This document shows, one piece after another, positions 16,105 to 24,610 of a stretch of 64,000 bases of DNA. The translations under genes were made by a program, and so were the position numbers. How positions within the stretch are numbered: the first letter of the stretch is position 1; every line of letters begins with the position of its first letter. Origin of the DNA: Chloroflexota bacterium (lineage in GTDB: Bacteria > Chloroflexota > Dehalococcoidia > Bin125); the NCBI GenBank assembly GCA_028873865.1, contig JAPPNI010000034.1:92742-156741 (forward strand), read 5' to 3'. The notes below the pieces were generated by a model that was given only the letters and a program-made list of their open reading frames with translations, was not told the origin of the DNA and searched no databases.

Positions 16105-17121
16105 TCACTGCAGGGATCGATACAGGTGAACATGCTGCTCCGCGATCGCTCGCGCATCGAAACGCTCGGCAGCCTCTCGCCCGTTGCGGACCAACTCGTC
16201 CCGGCACGCGCCGTCGGATAGCAACCGTTCGAGATTATCGGCCAGCGCTCCGGCGTCGCCGGGGGTAGAGAGCAGCGCTGCCCGACCACCGTCCGAGGCG
16301 ATGCGGTAAGCATCGATGTCCGAGGCGGCGACGGGCACACCGGCCGCCATGGCCTCGATCAGCACCAACCCGAGCGCTTCACCTCCGAGAGACGGAACCG
16401 CCACGCAGGTCGCCGAGGCCAGCAGCCCCGGAATCTGCTGGTGCGGCACAGGTCCGAGAAACGTGATGCGTGAATCGGATGTTGACCGAGTTGCGGCGGA
16501 AACCGGGCCGGCCACGACGAGTCTGGCATCGGCGAGACGTCCCATCGCTTCAACCAGCACCGAAAGCCCCTTGCGCGGTTCGTCTCGTCCCAGGAACAGG
16601 ATCGTGCGTGGCTCGGGATCGCGCTGGACACGGCGAAACGATTGGAGATCGATGCAGGGGAAGATCTGATGGCTTGTGGGCGAGATGGCGTGGGCTGCGG
16701 TCCGGCGTGACAGCTCACTGGCGCAAATCAGGGCGCTGGCTCGATTGAGCAACATCCGAGAGAGCGGCCTGGTCCAGTGATAGAAGCGTCCGGCGACTGG
16801 CTCGGCGGAGTGCAGCGTGGCGACCGTCGGCGCAGAACCTGGATGCAACAGTGAGAGAGGGCCGGATAGAGGCAGCATCGGTTCCTGGACGTGCAGAATG
16901 TCGTGTGGTCTCTTTAGGAAACTGCGCAGCTCGAGCAGGTCCCGGGGATGCAAGGTCAGGTCGGCGCGAGTACCGCCGAGAGCCACGCGTAGCGGTTGCG
17001 ACGGAGCGAACACTTCCGACTCGTGACCGAGCTCCATGAGGGCTCGGGACAGGGCAACGGTGTGGGTCTGGACGCCACCCGGTTGGCTCAGGTCGTAGGG
17101 CAGAACATGGTGAATTCGCAC
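16105..17121 (-). CDS. GT4 glycosyltransferase, PimA-like mannosyltransferase
   Basis: A 338-residue GT-B glycosyltransferase from a GTG start at 17121. The N-terminus MRIHHVLPYDLSQPGGVQTH carries the PGGVQ acceptor loop of PimA. The donor domain has TILFLGRDEPRKGLSVLVEA near residue 195 and GGEALGLVLIEAMAAGVPVA near 265 with the E-x7-E motif; SDIDAYR follows as in PimA. PimA adds mannose from GDP-mannose to phosphatidylinositol on the cytoplasmic face. Neighbouring Ino1, PI-synthase-like and acyltransferase genes support this role. The donor sugar is inferred from family similarity. Confidence 0.85.
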   Translation of the reverse strand: MRIHHVLPYDLSQPGGVQTHTVALSRALMELGHESEVFAPSQPLRVALGGTRADLTLHPRDLLELRSFLKRPHDILHVQEPMLPLSGPLSLLHPGSAPTVATLHSAEPVAGRFYHWTRPLSRMLLNRASALICASELSRRTAAHAISPTSHQIFPCIDLQSFRRVQRDPEPRTILFLGRDEPRKGLSVLVEAMGRLADARLVVAGPVSAATRSTSDSRITFLGPVPHQQIPGLLASATCVAVPSLGGEALGLVLIEAMAAGVPVAASDIDAYRIASDGGRAALLSTPGDAGALADNLERLLSDGACRDELVRNGREAAERFDARAIAEQHVHLYRSLQ

Positions 17122-17470
17122 GGTTCGGATGTTCAGGTGAAATCCTTTTCGGCGGCGAGAAACGTGCGGAAGTTCAGCGTATTGCTGAAGATCGTGCGTT
17201 CAGACATTCAGGTTCTTTCAGGTTTTTTCAGGTTCTTTCAGGTTTGTGCGGCTTGTCCTGTTCGGCTCTGTTCGGTTCCGTTCGGCCCAGGATGACGCCT
17301 ACCGATGTCTGGGCGAAGGCTCGACATCGCCCAGAAAAAACAAGGCCTGGTCGCCGGATCGATTCGGACAGGTTTCCGGGCTTCCGATTTGTGACGACCA
17401 TGCGTTCTGAGACTATCAGGCTCCGCGGGAGTTGGGCGATGCTGGAGTGTGAACGAACCTGCAGAGAGGC
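17122..17470. other. 349-bp intergenic region with short repeats and a hairpin
   Basis: This lies within the inositol-lipid cluster between the PHP gene and the PimA-like gene, both on the minus strand. It contains four tandem decamers (17207-17246) and a run of TTCGG-containing units (about 17259-17286). It also has a hairpin CTGGGCGA/TCGCCCAG (17309-17316 and 17327-17334) followed by AAAAAA on the plus strand, the wrong polarity for a plus-strand terminator. On the minus strand the decamers read NLKEPE in one frame but soon meet a stop. I see no gene; it may be a gene remnant or the pimA promoter region. Confidence 0.5.
17207..17246. repeat. four tandem 10-bp repeats (TTCAGGTTYT)
   Basis: Units TTCAGGTTCT, TTCAGGTTTT, TTCAGGTTCT, TTCAGGTTTG lie end to end. 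The same decamer occurs twice at 39278-39297 inside a coding sequence. Here the repeat is intergenic. Confidence 0.85.
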
Positions 17471-18226
17471 TCATCTGCGAAGGCGTCCTAACAGAGCCTT
17501 CGGCGTCGCGCTGATTCCGCGCCACTGTTGGCGGAGGAGTCTGCCCGCTCCGATGTGGCTCAGCCGCGGATATTGGCCAAGCTCACCGCTCGTCGTTCCT
17601 GCCTGCAACGCTGCTCGCAATGCGTCCTGACCAGTTCCTGCGAAGGTTGTGACGGCCGAGCCGACCTGCTCATGGAAATGCGCGTCCGATCCGCCGGTGG
17701 TCGCCAGTCCCCAGCGCTGGTTGGCCTCGATGACGCCCCGGCGGCGCCAGCGCGCCGATGGGATCGGATTGGCGGTCTCGACGCCGAGGATCGGCGGTTG
17801 ATCGCCGGCGCGTTCCGGTGTGAGGTCACGGAGCAGGCGGTCGATGTCGCCAATGTTCAACGCGATCGGCATGATGGCGCAGGGGTGCGAGATAATCGCG
17901 ACGCCGCCCTGCTTCCAGATGGCCTCGACCGTTGCGGCGGCGCTGCGGAAGAACGGGATCGGCTCCTCGATCCAGAGGGCGAGGATGTGTCCGTGGCGAC
18001 TGGTGACTTCGCTGCCGATGATGACCTCAACCGGATGATTGGCTCGCGCCGCCGCTTCCCGGGCGAGATGCGCCCCTCGGGTCTGGTCGTGATCGGTGAC
18101 GGCGATGATGTCGACACCGCGCCGATGCGCCGCATTGAGAATGGTCAGCGCGTCGTCCATGCCATCCGATTCCTCGGTATGGACCTGGAGGTCGGCCCGA
18201 CCGGTTGTCGGTTCAGAGTCAGTCAT
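17471..18226 (-). CDS. PHP-domain phosphoesterase-like protein
   Basis: A 251-residue PHP-fold protein started at the ATG at 18226, overlapping the upstream acyltransferase stop by 8 bases. Metal-binding motifs are TDHDQTRGAHLA near residue 37, GSEVTSRHGHILAL near 62, ISHPC near 100 and GGSDAHF near 175. The first motif reads ADLQVHTEESDG instead of the usual DLHxH, so one His ligand is replaced by Gln and activity may be altered. PHP proteins are usually metal-dependent phosphoesterases. Position in the lipid cluster suggests removal of a phosphate from a lipid or inositol intermediate, but this is inference. Confidence 0.8.
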   Translation of the reverse strand: MTDSEPTTGRADLQVHTEESDGMDDALTILNAAHRRGVDIIAVTDHDQTRGAHLAREAAARANHPVEVIIGSEVTSRHGHILALWIEEPIPFFRSAAATVEAIWKQGGVAIISHPCAIMPIALNIGDIDRLLRDLTPERAGDQPPILGVETANPIPSARWRRRGVIEANQRWGLATTGGSDAHFHEQVGSAVTTFAGTGQDALRAALQAGTTSGELGQYPRLSHIGAGRLLRQQWRGISATPKALLGRLRR

Positions 18227-19154
18227 GTGCGACCTCGGCTGGGTGATCGCGCGGGTGCAGATCGTCCCAGGGCGTATCGCGACAGGGCGCCCAGGGTGAT
18301 TCGGCGACGCGCCACAGATGCGCATGTTTCTCGATGATCGGCTCGAAGAGGCGGGCGAGGTTGGCGGTGTTTGTTCGTGTGTCGAGGGCTCGGTTGCCCT
18401 TGACCAGCAGGTCCAGCGGGGGCATGAAACTGACGTCGAACTGCAGCCGGTCACGTCCGGGCCGGCGGACCGCGTACAGCGGCAGCACGTCGGCCTCGGC
18501 GCGAAGTGCGAGATCGACCGCGCCGACAGGGAATCGCGCTTGGCGGCCAAAGAATGGCACGCAGGTCCCGCCGCCCTGTCGATCGCGATCCCAGAGGATG
18601 CAGACCACACCGCCCTCGCGCAAGGTGCGCAAGGCCGAGGCGATGCCGGTCTGCGTGGCCGTCAGAAACTCGATACCGACGGCCTCGCGCGCCGCGTTGA
18701 CCGCTTCGAGATGGCGAGGATGGTCAAGCCGTTCGACCAGGGCGACGGCAGGAATGTCCAATGCCGCCAGGGCCTTGACCGCGACCTCGGGATTGGAGAT
18801 GTGAGCCGTCGTCAGGACGACTCCCCGACCAGACCCGTGGGAGTCGAGCAGGTGGTCGAGTCCGGTGACGTGGAGGTGATCGTCAAGCACGCGCCGGGAT
18901 GAAACAGAAGGCAGGATGGCGAGGTCGACGTAGTAGCGGGCGGTCTCGGCGATGACCTCGGCCGTGTCTTGGTTGAGCTGTGACGGCGAGTGCTCCGGAT
19001 GGATGCGCTGGAGGTTGTTGCGAATGCGAATCCGCCTGCGTTCGAGCAGGGGAAGGGCGAGCGAGGCTGCGCCCTCCGCGAGGGCGTAGACCCACTCGCG
19101 AGGGAGAAGCTGATCCAGCCAAGCCAGGATCCTCAGGGCGTACGCGGTCTGCAT
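18219..19154 (-). CDS. LpxL/PatA-type lysophospholipid acyltransferase
   Basis: A 311-residue membrane-associated acyltransferase of the LABLAT group. The catalytic H-x4-acidic motif appears as TTAHISNPE (H-x4-E, where most members have Asp) near residue 117. DRDRQGGGTCVPFFGR near 190 and FPVGAVDLALRAEADVLPLY near 208 are the acceptor/donor segments of the family. In actinobacteria the homologue PatA acylates the mannose of PIM lipids. It lies between another acyltransferase and the PHP gene in the same operon, with a 21-bp gap upstream and an 8-bp overlap downstream. Confidence 0.85.
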   Translation of the reverse strand: MQTAYALRILAWLDQLLPREWVYALAEGAASLALPLLERRRIRIRNNLQRIHPEHSPSQLNQDTAEVIAETARYYVDLAILPSVSSRRVLDDHLHVTGLDHLLDSHGSGRGVVLTTAHISNPEVAVKALAALDIPAVALVERLDHPRHLEAVNAAREAVGIEFLTATQTGIASALRTLREGGVVCILWDRDRQGGGTCVPFFGRQARFPVGAVDLALRAEADVLPLYAVRRPGRDRLQFDVSFMPPLDLLVKGNRALDTRTNTANLARLFEPIIEKHAHLWRVAESPWAPCRDTPWDDLHPRDHPAEVAHD

Positions 19155-19175
19155 GCCGACATGTTCGCACGAGCG

Positions 19176-20015
19176 TCAGAAGTCGCGGAACTGATACCAC
19201 TGGTCCGGGGCCGACCGGAGTGGGTACTCGAAGGCTGGCAAGAGTGGTGCGTCTGCGCAGTGTTCCAGGTCGATGTGCGGTCTGAACCTGAGGTCGTGGC
19301 CCAGTCGCTCGGCGGTCAGCGGGATGAGCCTGGCCTCGGTCGATTCAGCGATCCGGTGGATTTCGCTGGGGATGTCAACCGCTCGACCGAACAGGGGCTC
19401 TTTGAGGACTTGCTCATTTGGCCTCGGCGGCCGATCGAAGAGGATGGCGGCGGTCCCGTTGGCTTTGAGGTGATCGACGATCTGGCGCAGCCCGCGCCGG
19501 CCGCTGGCCGGGGTCATACCAAGTCGGGCCCGCTGTTCCTGGATGGCGCGGTTCAGGGCCGGGTGGCCGAGATCGTCCACCAGCACCATCGACGGGCCGA
19601 TCCGGTGGGTGTATGCGCCCCCGAGGATGTCCCAGTTGCCGAAGTGGATCACGGCAAAGAGGATTGGGCGTCGTCGGTACCACTGTTCAAGCTGTCGCCA
19701 CTGGTCGGCCCAGGCAGGGTCGTCGCCGCCGACCGCCTCAAAGCAGTCAGCGGGGCTGAGTTCGTCGAGGCGGACGGCGTCGACGAGGTACTCGCCGTAG
19801 CGCTGGAACTGGGCTCGCACGAGCGATGACGCGGGACCGCTCCAGTTGACGTGCGGCAGCAGATGCTCGGCGTTGCGCCGGGCGGCGTTGCGGCCACGCG
19901 GCCAGCCGGCGTAGACCGCGTCCATCAGGCGTCGGGCGGCTGTGTAGGCGGCTTGACGGGGGAGGATTCGGGCGGCGCGTCCGAGGGTCTGGTAGCCGAG
20001 GGCGAGGGGGTGCAT
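19176..20015 (-). CDS. second LpxL/PatA-type acyltransferase
   Basis: A 279-residue paralogue of the neighbouring acyltransferase. The motif FAVIHFGNWDILGG near residue 124 has the canonical H-x4-D catalytic pair. Later AAILFDRPPRPNEQVLKEPL and FGRAVDIPSEIHRIAEST correspond to the conserved substrate loops. The N-terminus is basic and amphipathic, fitting a monotopic membrane protein. Two acyltransferases in a row suggest two acylation steps on the same glycolipid. The upstream 76-bp gap to Ino1 holds a REP-like palindrome. Confidence 0.85.
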   Translation of the reverse strand: MHPLALGYQTLGRAARILPRQAAYTAARRLMDAVYAGWPRGRNAARRNAEHLLPHVNWSGPASSLVRAQFQRYGEYLVDAVRLDELSPADCFEAVGGDDPAWADQWRQLEQWYRRRPILFAVIHFGNWDILGGAYTHRIGPSMVLVDDLGHPALNRAIQEQRARLGMTPASGRRGLRQIVDHLKANGTAAILFDRPPRPNEQVLKEPLFGRAVDIPSEIHRIAESTEARLIPLTAERLGHDLRFRPHIDLEHCADAPLLPAFEYPLRSAPDQWYQFRDF

Positions 20016-20038
20016 GCTGTGCGCGATCGTGGCGCGGG

Positions 20039-20078
20039 CCCCCTCGGTCGCTTCGCGACAGCTCCCCCAGAGGGGGAG
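20039..20078. repeat. REP-like palindromic element, copy A
   Basis: Two nested palindromes make up this 40-bp element: CTCCCCCTCTGGGGGAG (read on the minus strand) followed by TGTCGCGAAGCGACCGAGGGGG. The same pattern, with a few substitutions, occurs at 62595-62636 inside a coding sequence. Here it lies between ino1 and the acyltransferase gene, where it could form an mRNA hairpin. Confidence 0.8.
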
Positions 20079-20091
20079 TTCCCGGACAGGT

Positions 20092-21195
20092 CTAGTCGCC
20101 GTGGGCGAAGGTTTCGACGGAGTCGCGGGCGACGTCGTCGGTCCATTGCTCGGGCGGTGACTTCATGAAGTACGCGGACGGCGCCAGGAGCGGGCCGGAG
20201 AGGCCGCGGTCGAGTCCGAGCTTGGCGCAACGAACCGCGTCGATCACGACGCCGGCCGAGTTGGGGGAGTCCCAGACCTCCAGCTTGAGTTCGAGATTGA
20301 GCGGCACGTCACCGAAGGTCGTGCCTTCGATGCGGATGTGGCACCACTTGCGGTCCTCGAGCCAGGGGACGTGGTCGGAGGGGCCGACGTGGACGTCGCC
20401 GGACGGCATCTCGTATTCGATCTGCGAGGTAACCGCGTTGGTCTTGCTGATCTTCTTCGATTCGAGGCGCTCGCGTTCGAGCATGTTGTAGAAGTCGGTG
20501 TTGCCGCCGAAGTTGAGCTGGTAGGTGCGGTCGATCTGCACGCCGCGGTCGCGGAACAGGCGCGAGAGCACGCGGTGGACGATTGTCGCACCAACCTGCG
20601 ACTTGATGTCGTCGCCGATAATCGGCGCGCCGGCGCGGCGGAAGCGGTTGGCCCAATATTCCTCACGGGCGATGAAGACCGGAATGCAGTTGATGAATCC
20701 GCAGCCCGCCTCGAGCACCTGCTCGACGTACCACTTGGTCGCCTCCTCGGAGCCGACCGGCAGGTAGTTGATCACGACATCAACGTCGCGGTCCTTCAGG
20801 ATCTGGGCGACGTCGACGGTTGAGCCTGGGGCCTTCTCGATCACCTGCGAGAGGTACTTGCCCAGACCGTCGTGAGTCATGCCGCGTTCGACGGGAACGC
20901 CCAGGCTCGGAACGTCGGTGAATTTCACCGTGTTGTTGGGTTCGGCAAAGATGGCCTCGGACAGGTCAAGTCCGACCTTGCGCGAATCGATGTCGAAGGC
21001 GGCCACGAAATTGAGGTCGGAGATCGAGTATCCGCCGAGCACGGCGTGCATGATTCCGGGGATCTCGTCGCCGTCCTGGGCGTTCTGATAGTGGGTCACA
21101 CCCTGGACGAGGGACGAGGCGCAGTTGCCGACCCCGATGATGGCGACGTTGATCTTTCCGCTTGGGCTATTGACGCCGGATGCGTCGTCTGGCAT
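20092..21195 (-). CDS. ino1: myo-inositol-1(3)-phosphate synthase
   Basis: A 367-residue NAD-dependent enzyme that turns glucose-6-phosphate into inositol-3-phosphate. The NAD site is [18 protein letters not shown] near residue 15. Conserved catalytic segments are [51 protein letters not shown] and [10 protein letters not shown], as in actinobacterial and archaeal Ino1. Length and motifs are complete. It is the first gene of the minus-strand cluster and supplies the head-group for the PI-phosphate synthase-like enzyme at 14464. A TACATT hexamer about 100 bases upstream could be its -10 box. Confidence 0.95.
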   Translation of the reverse strand: MPDDASGVNSPSGKINVAIIGVGNCASSLVQGVTHYQNAQDGDEIPGIMHAVLGGYSISDLNFVAAFDIDSRKVGLDLSEAIFAEPNNTVKFTDVPSLGVPVERGMTHDGLGKYLSQVIEKAPGSTVDVAQILKDRDVDVVINYLPVGSEEATKWYVEQVLEAGCGFINCIPVFIAREEYWANRFRRAGAPIIGDDIKSQVGATIVHRVLSRLFRDRGVQIDRTYQLNFGGNTDFYNMLERERLESKKISKTNAVTSQIEYEMPSGDVHVGPSDHVPWLEDRKWCHIRIEGTTFGDVPLNLELKLEVWDSPNSAGVVIDAVRCAKLGLDRGLSGPLLAPSAYFMKSPPEQWTDDVARDSVETFAHGD

Positions 21196-21396
21196 GAATG
21201 AATCCTTCCGCCGTGGATGCGGTCGCGCGGGAATGCCGAGGCAGATCGGGATCTCGCCAAGAGGCGACCGCCGCGCCCACCTGCGAGTACTGCAATGTAT
21301 CAGCCGGACTTCAGCCGCGCAGTCATAGAGAACATAGATGGTCCACCCGCCCTGGGCGCCACTCCCTCCGTGTCACCCAGGCCGGACAGCACGGGA

Positions 21397-21402
21397 TAGG
21401 CT
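21397..21402 (+). promoter_or_regulatory. -10 element of a likely leaderless promoter (TAGGCT)
   Basis: TAGGCT is exactly 6 bases before the ATG at 21409 and there is no usable ribosome-binding site between them. The same TANNNT-N6-ATG layout precedes the genes at 42372, 52157, 56368 and 61466. Confidence 0.6.
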
Positions 21403-21408
21403 GAGGCC

Positions 21409-22218
21409 ATGCCCGACCCTCGCGAGCTGATGGCGGAGATGTACCTGCAGTTCGCGGAGGAGCTGGCCGACGCCGCGGGAGAGGCGATCCGACCACGGTT
21501 TCGCAGCGAGTTGCAGGTTGATCGCAAGGGCGACGGCTCACCGGTGACACAAGCGGACCGCGCCGCGGAGACGGCGATCCGCGAACTCATTGCCGGTCAG
21601 TTTCCGCTCCACGGCGTGATCGGCGAAGAATACGGGAACGAGCGGGCCGATGCGGAGTGGGTCTGGGTGGTCGACCCGATTGACGGAACCGGAGCGTTTG
21701 TCTCCGGTTTGCCGACGTTCGGGACGCTGATCGCACTGCTGCACGATGGAACACCCCTGTTGGGCCTACTTGACCAACCGATATTGAACGACCGCTGGGC
21801 GGGCGTGAGTTATCCCGGCGTGATACGTCGAACTACACACAATTCACACCCTGTCCACACGTCCTCCACGACGGATCTGGAAACGTCGATTGGGTTCGCC
21901 ACCACGCCGGACATGTTCAGCGGCGACGCCCGCGAAGCCTGGAACTCTCTGTCCTCGTCGCTCGAGCGAGTCCGCTACGGCGCGGATTGCTACGCCTATG
22001 GACTTCTGGCCTCGGGGTTTGTGGACATTGTGTGCGAAGCGTCCTTGAAGTCGTGGGACTACCTCGCATTGGCGCCAATTGTGGAAGGAGCGGGGGGACG
22101 AATGACGGACTGGGATGGGCAAACGCTGACGGTGGAGTCCGAGGATCGGGTCCTGGCCTCGGCGACCCAACGACTACATCGGGCGGCGTTGGAGCGATTG
22201 ACGTGTGCGAACGGTTAA
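21409..22218 (+). CDS. inositol monophosphatase/histidinol-phosphatase (HisN-like)
   Basis: A 269-residue Mg-dependent sugar/alcohol phosphatase. Metal-site motifs are GDGSPVTQADRAAE near residue 45, GEEYGNE near 76, WVVDPIDGTGAFVSGLPTFG near 85, and KSWDYLALAPIVEGAGG near 210. The FVSGLPTFGTLIA form is closer to HisN histidinol-phosphatases than to classic inositol monophosphatases. The gene is divergent from ino1 across a 213-bp gap. Either it makes free inositol from the Ino1 product, or it serves histidine synthesis. The family is certain; the substrate is not. Confidence 0.88.
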   Translation: MPDPRELMAEMYLQFAEELADAAGEAIRPRFRSELQVDRKGDGSPVTQADRAAETAIRELIAGQFPLHGVIGEEYGNERADAEWVWVVDPIDGTGAFVSGLPTFGTLIALLHDGTPLLGLLDQPILNDRWAGVSYPGVIRRTTHNSHPVHTSSTTDLETSIGFATTPDMFSGDAREAWNSLSSSLERVRYGADCYAYGLLASGFVDIVCEASLKSWDYLALAPIVEGAGGRMTDWDGQTLTVESEDRVLASATQRLHRAALERLTCANG

Positions 22219-22324
22219 CTGGACTGTGGATCGTTCGTGGAAATCCGGCAGAAATGTGGACAGAACCTCAATAGGTCTCGATGCCATTCGAGAAGAGTTA
22301 TCAACCGAGAACCGGCAGGAGCAA

Positions 22325-22546
22325 TCAGCCGGCTGCGTCGGCGTGAGCCCTGACCTTGCGCAGGACGGGCAATCCGGTCCGCACATTTTCGACGATCTCA
22401 TAGCCATCGGGCACGGCGTCGATCGCTCCGGGCTTCTCGGACTTGGCGAAGAAGTAGATGCGCTGCGAATGGTGATTCCGCAGCTCGATGTCGCGCGCGT
22501 GGAGGAAATAAGTCTCCTGGCGACGGTTGGTGGTGGAATAGGCCAT
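22325..22546 (-). CDS. small conserved protein (YFLH/YFFAK type)
   Basis: A 73-residue protein. It has the beta-rich pattern ETYFLHARDIELRN, then QRIYFFAKSEKPGAIDAVP and GYEIVENVRTGLPVLRK. I associate this small family mainly with Chloroflexota genomes, which is one reason for the taxonomic guess; that association is from memory and not checked. The function is unknown. Both sides are short intergenic stretches; the start region overlaps by two bases an upstream plus-strand frame that I did not use. Confidence 0.7.
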   Translation of the reverse strand: MAYSTTNRRQETYFLHARDIELRNHHSQRIYFFAKSEKPGAIDAVPDGYEIVENVRTGLPVLRKVRAHADAAG

Positions 22547-22619
22547 GGCTGCCAGCCTCCGTCAAAATGATCAGGCGCCTATGCGGTTGTGTCGTATGTA
22601 TAAGCGACTCTCGGCTGCG

Positions 22620-23648
22620 ATGTCAAACCAGAGTCGAATTCTCGTTACGTCGAGTGGCCGCCAACTGCTGACAGGGTTCGCAGGTCCATTGCTGATCGGG
22701 ATGATCGCCGTCGCACTCGCCGCGTCAGCCTGCAGCGGCGAGCCTCCGGAGACTCGACCGACGGGTCCGGCCGGGGTGGACGAATGGGCCGTCGCGCAGC
22801 CAGATCCCGATGCCGAATGGCTACCGGTTCTTGCCACCCAAGACCTGGCGGTCGGCGTGAAGCGAATCGCTTTCAGCCTCGACGGTCTGGGGCCGAGCCA
22901 GGAACCACCTTCGGTCAGAGTGTCGCTGTTCGCGCTGGATGAAGATCGGATCTCGCCGCGTTCGGTGCAGTATGCGAGGTTTGTCCCCTATGACCCGAGC
23001 GTGGGCATCACAGCTCATGGCCACGCCAATACGAGCGTCTCTGACCGCTCGCTGCCCATTGGCTCGGGGGTCTACATCGTTCCCGTGAGGCTGACATCGA
23101 CCGGACTATGGGGCATGCTCCTCGAGATGAGCACAGATGACCGTCGGGAGTCAGTCAGGCTGCGGTTCTCGGTTCGCGAGCGTCAAGCCGCACCCCGGGT
23201 CGGAGAGCGAGCTCCGGCGGTCGACTCGCGCACTCGCGACGACGTGTCGAGCCTTTCCGAGCTGACCTCCGACCCCGATCCGGAACCCGGGTTGTACGCC
23301 ACATCGATCTCGGAGGCGCTGAGCCACGGACGACCCGTGATCGTCGCCTTTGCCACGCCGGCGTTCTGCCATTCGCGCACCTGCGCTCCGGTCCTCGATG
23401 CCGTCAAGGAGGTCTGGCGCGAGTTCTCATCCGAGGTCATGGGCATTCACGTCGAGGTGTTTGAGAATCCGGGCGAGCCGGAGCGTCTGATCGAGGCGGA
23501 GGCGTTTGTCGCGTGGCGGCTGCCATCGGAGCCGTGGGTCTTCGTGATCGACGCAGATGGCGTGATCCGCTACGCCTTCGAGGGCGCCATGACGGAGGAT
23601 GAGCTGCGGTCGGCGGTCGAGTGGGTCGTGCAGGACGGGTCGGACTGA
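22620..23648 (+). CDS. lipoprotein with thioredoxin-like domain
   Basis: The start is uncertain (ATGs at 22581, 22596 and 22620); 22620 gives a 342-residue protein with n-region MSNQSRILVTSSGRQ, a hydrophobic core and lipobox LAASAC, so it should be an exported lipoprotein. The middle ~180 residues form a beta-rich domain. The C-terminal part has IVAFATPAFCHSRTCAPVLD with two Cys (C-x4-C rather than CxxC) and EPWVFVIDADGVIRYAFEG, a thioredoxin/SCO-like fold. SCO-type proteins bind copper with C-x3-C, so a metallochaperone or redox role is possible but unproven. Confidence 0.75.
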   Translation: MSNQSRILVTSSGRQLLTGFAGPLLIGMIAVALAASACSGEPPETRPTGPAGVDEWAVAQPDPDAEWLPVLATQDLAVGVKRIAFSLDGLGPSQEPPSVRVSLFALDEDRISPRSVQYARFVPYDPSVGITAHGHANTSVSDRSLPIGSGVYIVPVRLTSTGLWGMLLEMSTDDRRESVRLRFSVRERQAAPRVGERAPAVDSRTRDDVSSLSELTSDPDPEPGLYATSISEALSHGRPVIVAFATPAFCHSRTCAPVLDAVKEVWREFSSEVMGIHVEVFENPGEPERLIEAEAFVAWRLPSEPWVFVIDADGVIRYAFEGAMTEDELRSAVEWVVQDGSD

Positions 23649-23685
23649 ACGCTAGGCTGATGAGAGGGCGAGAGCGAGGATCGGC

Positions 23686-24552
23686 ATGGCGCTGGCAAGT
23701 TCGGAGCGGGCGCAGATTCGGCAGCAGTTTGCTGCGATTGAGGCTCCGCTCAAACTGGAGTACTACCACCAGAGCCCGCGTCGGGTGATGGTCCCTGGTC
23801 GACCGGACAAACCCAGTTGCGTACTGGCCAAGGAACTGTACGAGGAGATCGCCGACCTTTCGGACCACATCTCGTTGACGATCTATGAACACGAGGAATC
23901 AGAAGAGCAGGTCAAACGTCGCGACATTGTCGATGTTCCCTGTGTCCTGATTCGCGGCGAGCTGAATCGACCGTTGCGCTTCTACGGCGCGCCCAACGGG
24001 CACCTGTTGGTCGCGATGATTCGGGCGATGGTGCTGGCGGCGACGAGCCAGTCGCAGCCATCGGTCAAGATGAAGAGAATTCTGGGCAAACTACGTCGCA
24101 CGACGAGGCTGCGGTTGCTGGGCTCGGCGCAGGATCCGAAGGCCGGGCAGGCGGCCCTGGCGGCCTGCGCGGCGACCCTGTTGTCGCCCAAGTTGCAGAC
24201 CGACGTGTTTGCCATCGAGGAGTTTGCCGAGATTGGCGCCCGATCAGGCGTGTCGGCGCTGCCGGCGCTGTTCATCGATGACCGGCTGTTCGCCGAAGGA
24301 CTGGTTGAGCCGTTCGAGCTGGTGGAGTTCATCGGTCTCTGGCAGGCCAATCCGGAAAAGGCCCAGCTCAATCCGCCGCCGGTTCAGCCGGGCTCGGCGA
24401 CCCCCTGGCGGCCGCCGCAACCCTCGCCCCAACACCATGAGCCAACCTCGATCGACCCGGTCGCGGCGGCGGCCGGACGCGCCCGGGAAGCCTCAGCGAC
24501 GCCGGAGGGCATGCGACGCACGACCGGCGGCCTCATCGTCCCGAATCGGTAG
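23686..24552 (+). CDS. protein-disulfide-oxidoreductase-like protein lacking CxxC
   Basis: A 288-residue cytoplasmic protein with two thioredoxin-like halves. The first has KPSCVLAKELYEEIADL with one Cys, and VPCVLIRGELN. The second has LRLLGSAQDPKAGQAALAAC where the redox CPYC motif would be, then VSALPALFIDDRLFAEG with the cis-Pro and typical final strand. The last ~65 residues are Pro/Gln/His-rich and probably disordered. It looks like a PDO relative without a catalytic disulfide, perhaps a binding protein. A TAGGCT hexamer lies at 23653, and GAGCGAGG precedes the ATG. Confidence 0.7.
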   Translation: MALASSERAQIRQQFAAIEAPLKLEYYHQSPRRVMVPGRPDKPSCVLAKELYEEIADLSDHISLTIYEHEESEEQVKRRDIVDVPCVLIRGELNRPLRFYGAPNGHLLVAMIRAMVLAATSQSQPSVKMKRILGKLRRTTRLRLLGSAQDPKAGQAALAACAATLLSPKLQTDVFAIEEFAEIGARSGVSALPALFIDDRLFAEGLVEPFELVEFIGLWQANPEKAQLNPPPVQPGSATPWRPPQPSPQHHEPTSIDPVAAAAGRAREASATPEGMRRTTGGLIVPNR

Positions 24553-24610
24553 TACGCTCCAACGTGTAGGAGCTACAGGGAAGTTCGGGCAACCTTGGCG
24601 GAGATCTGCA

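Noticed and set aside
17207..17246. CRISPR array
   Set aside because: Units are 10 bp with no spacers; it is a simple tandem repeat, and no cas gene is seen.
17309..17340. Intrinsic terminator on the plus strand
   Set aside because: The hairpin is followed by A residues on the plus strand, not T, and no plus-strand gene ends there.
17238..17525. Minus-strand frame across the PHP gene end and the repeat region
   Set aside because: It overlaps the real PHP gene and reads through repeats with no recognisable domain.
22219..22324. Replication origin suggested by TGTGGA and TTATCAAC motifs
   Set aside because: Only imperfect DnaA-box-like words are present, with no dnaA/dnaN gene or AT-rich unwinding region nearby.
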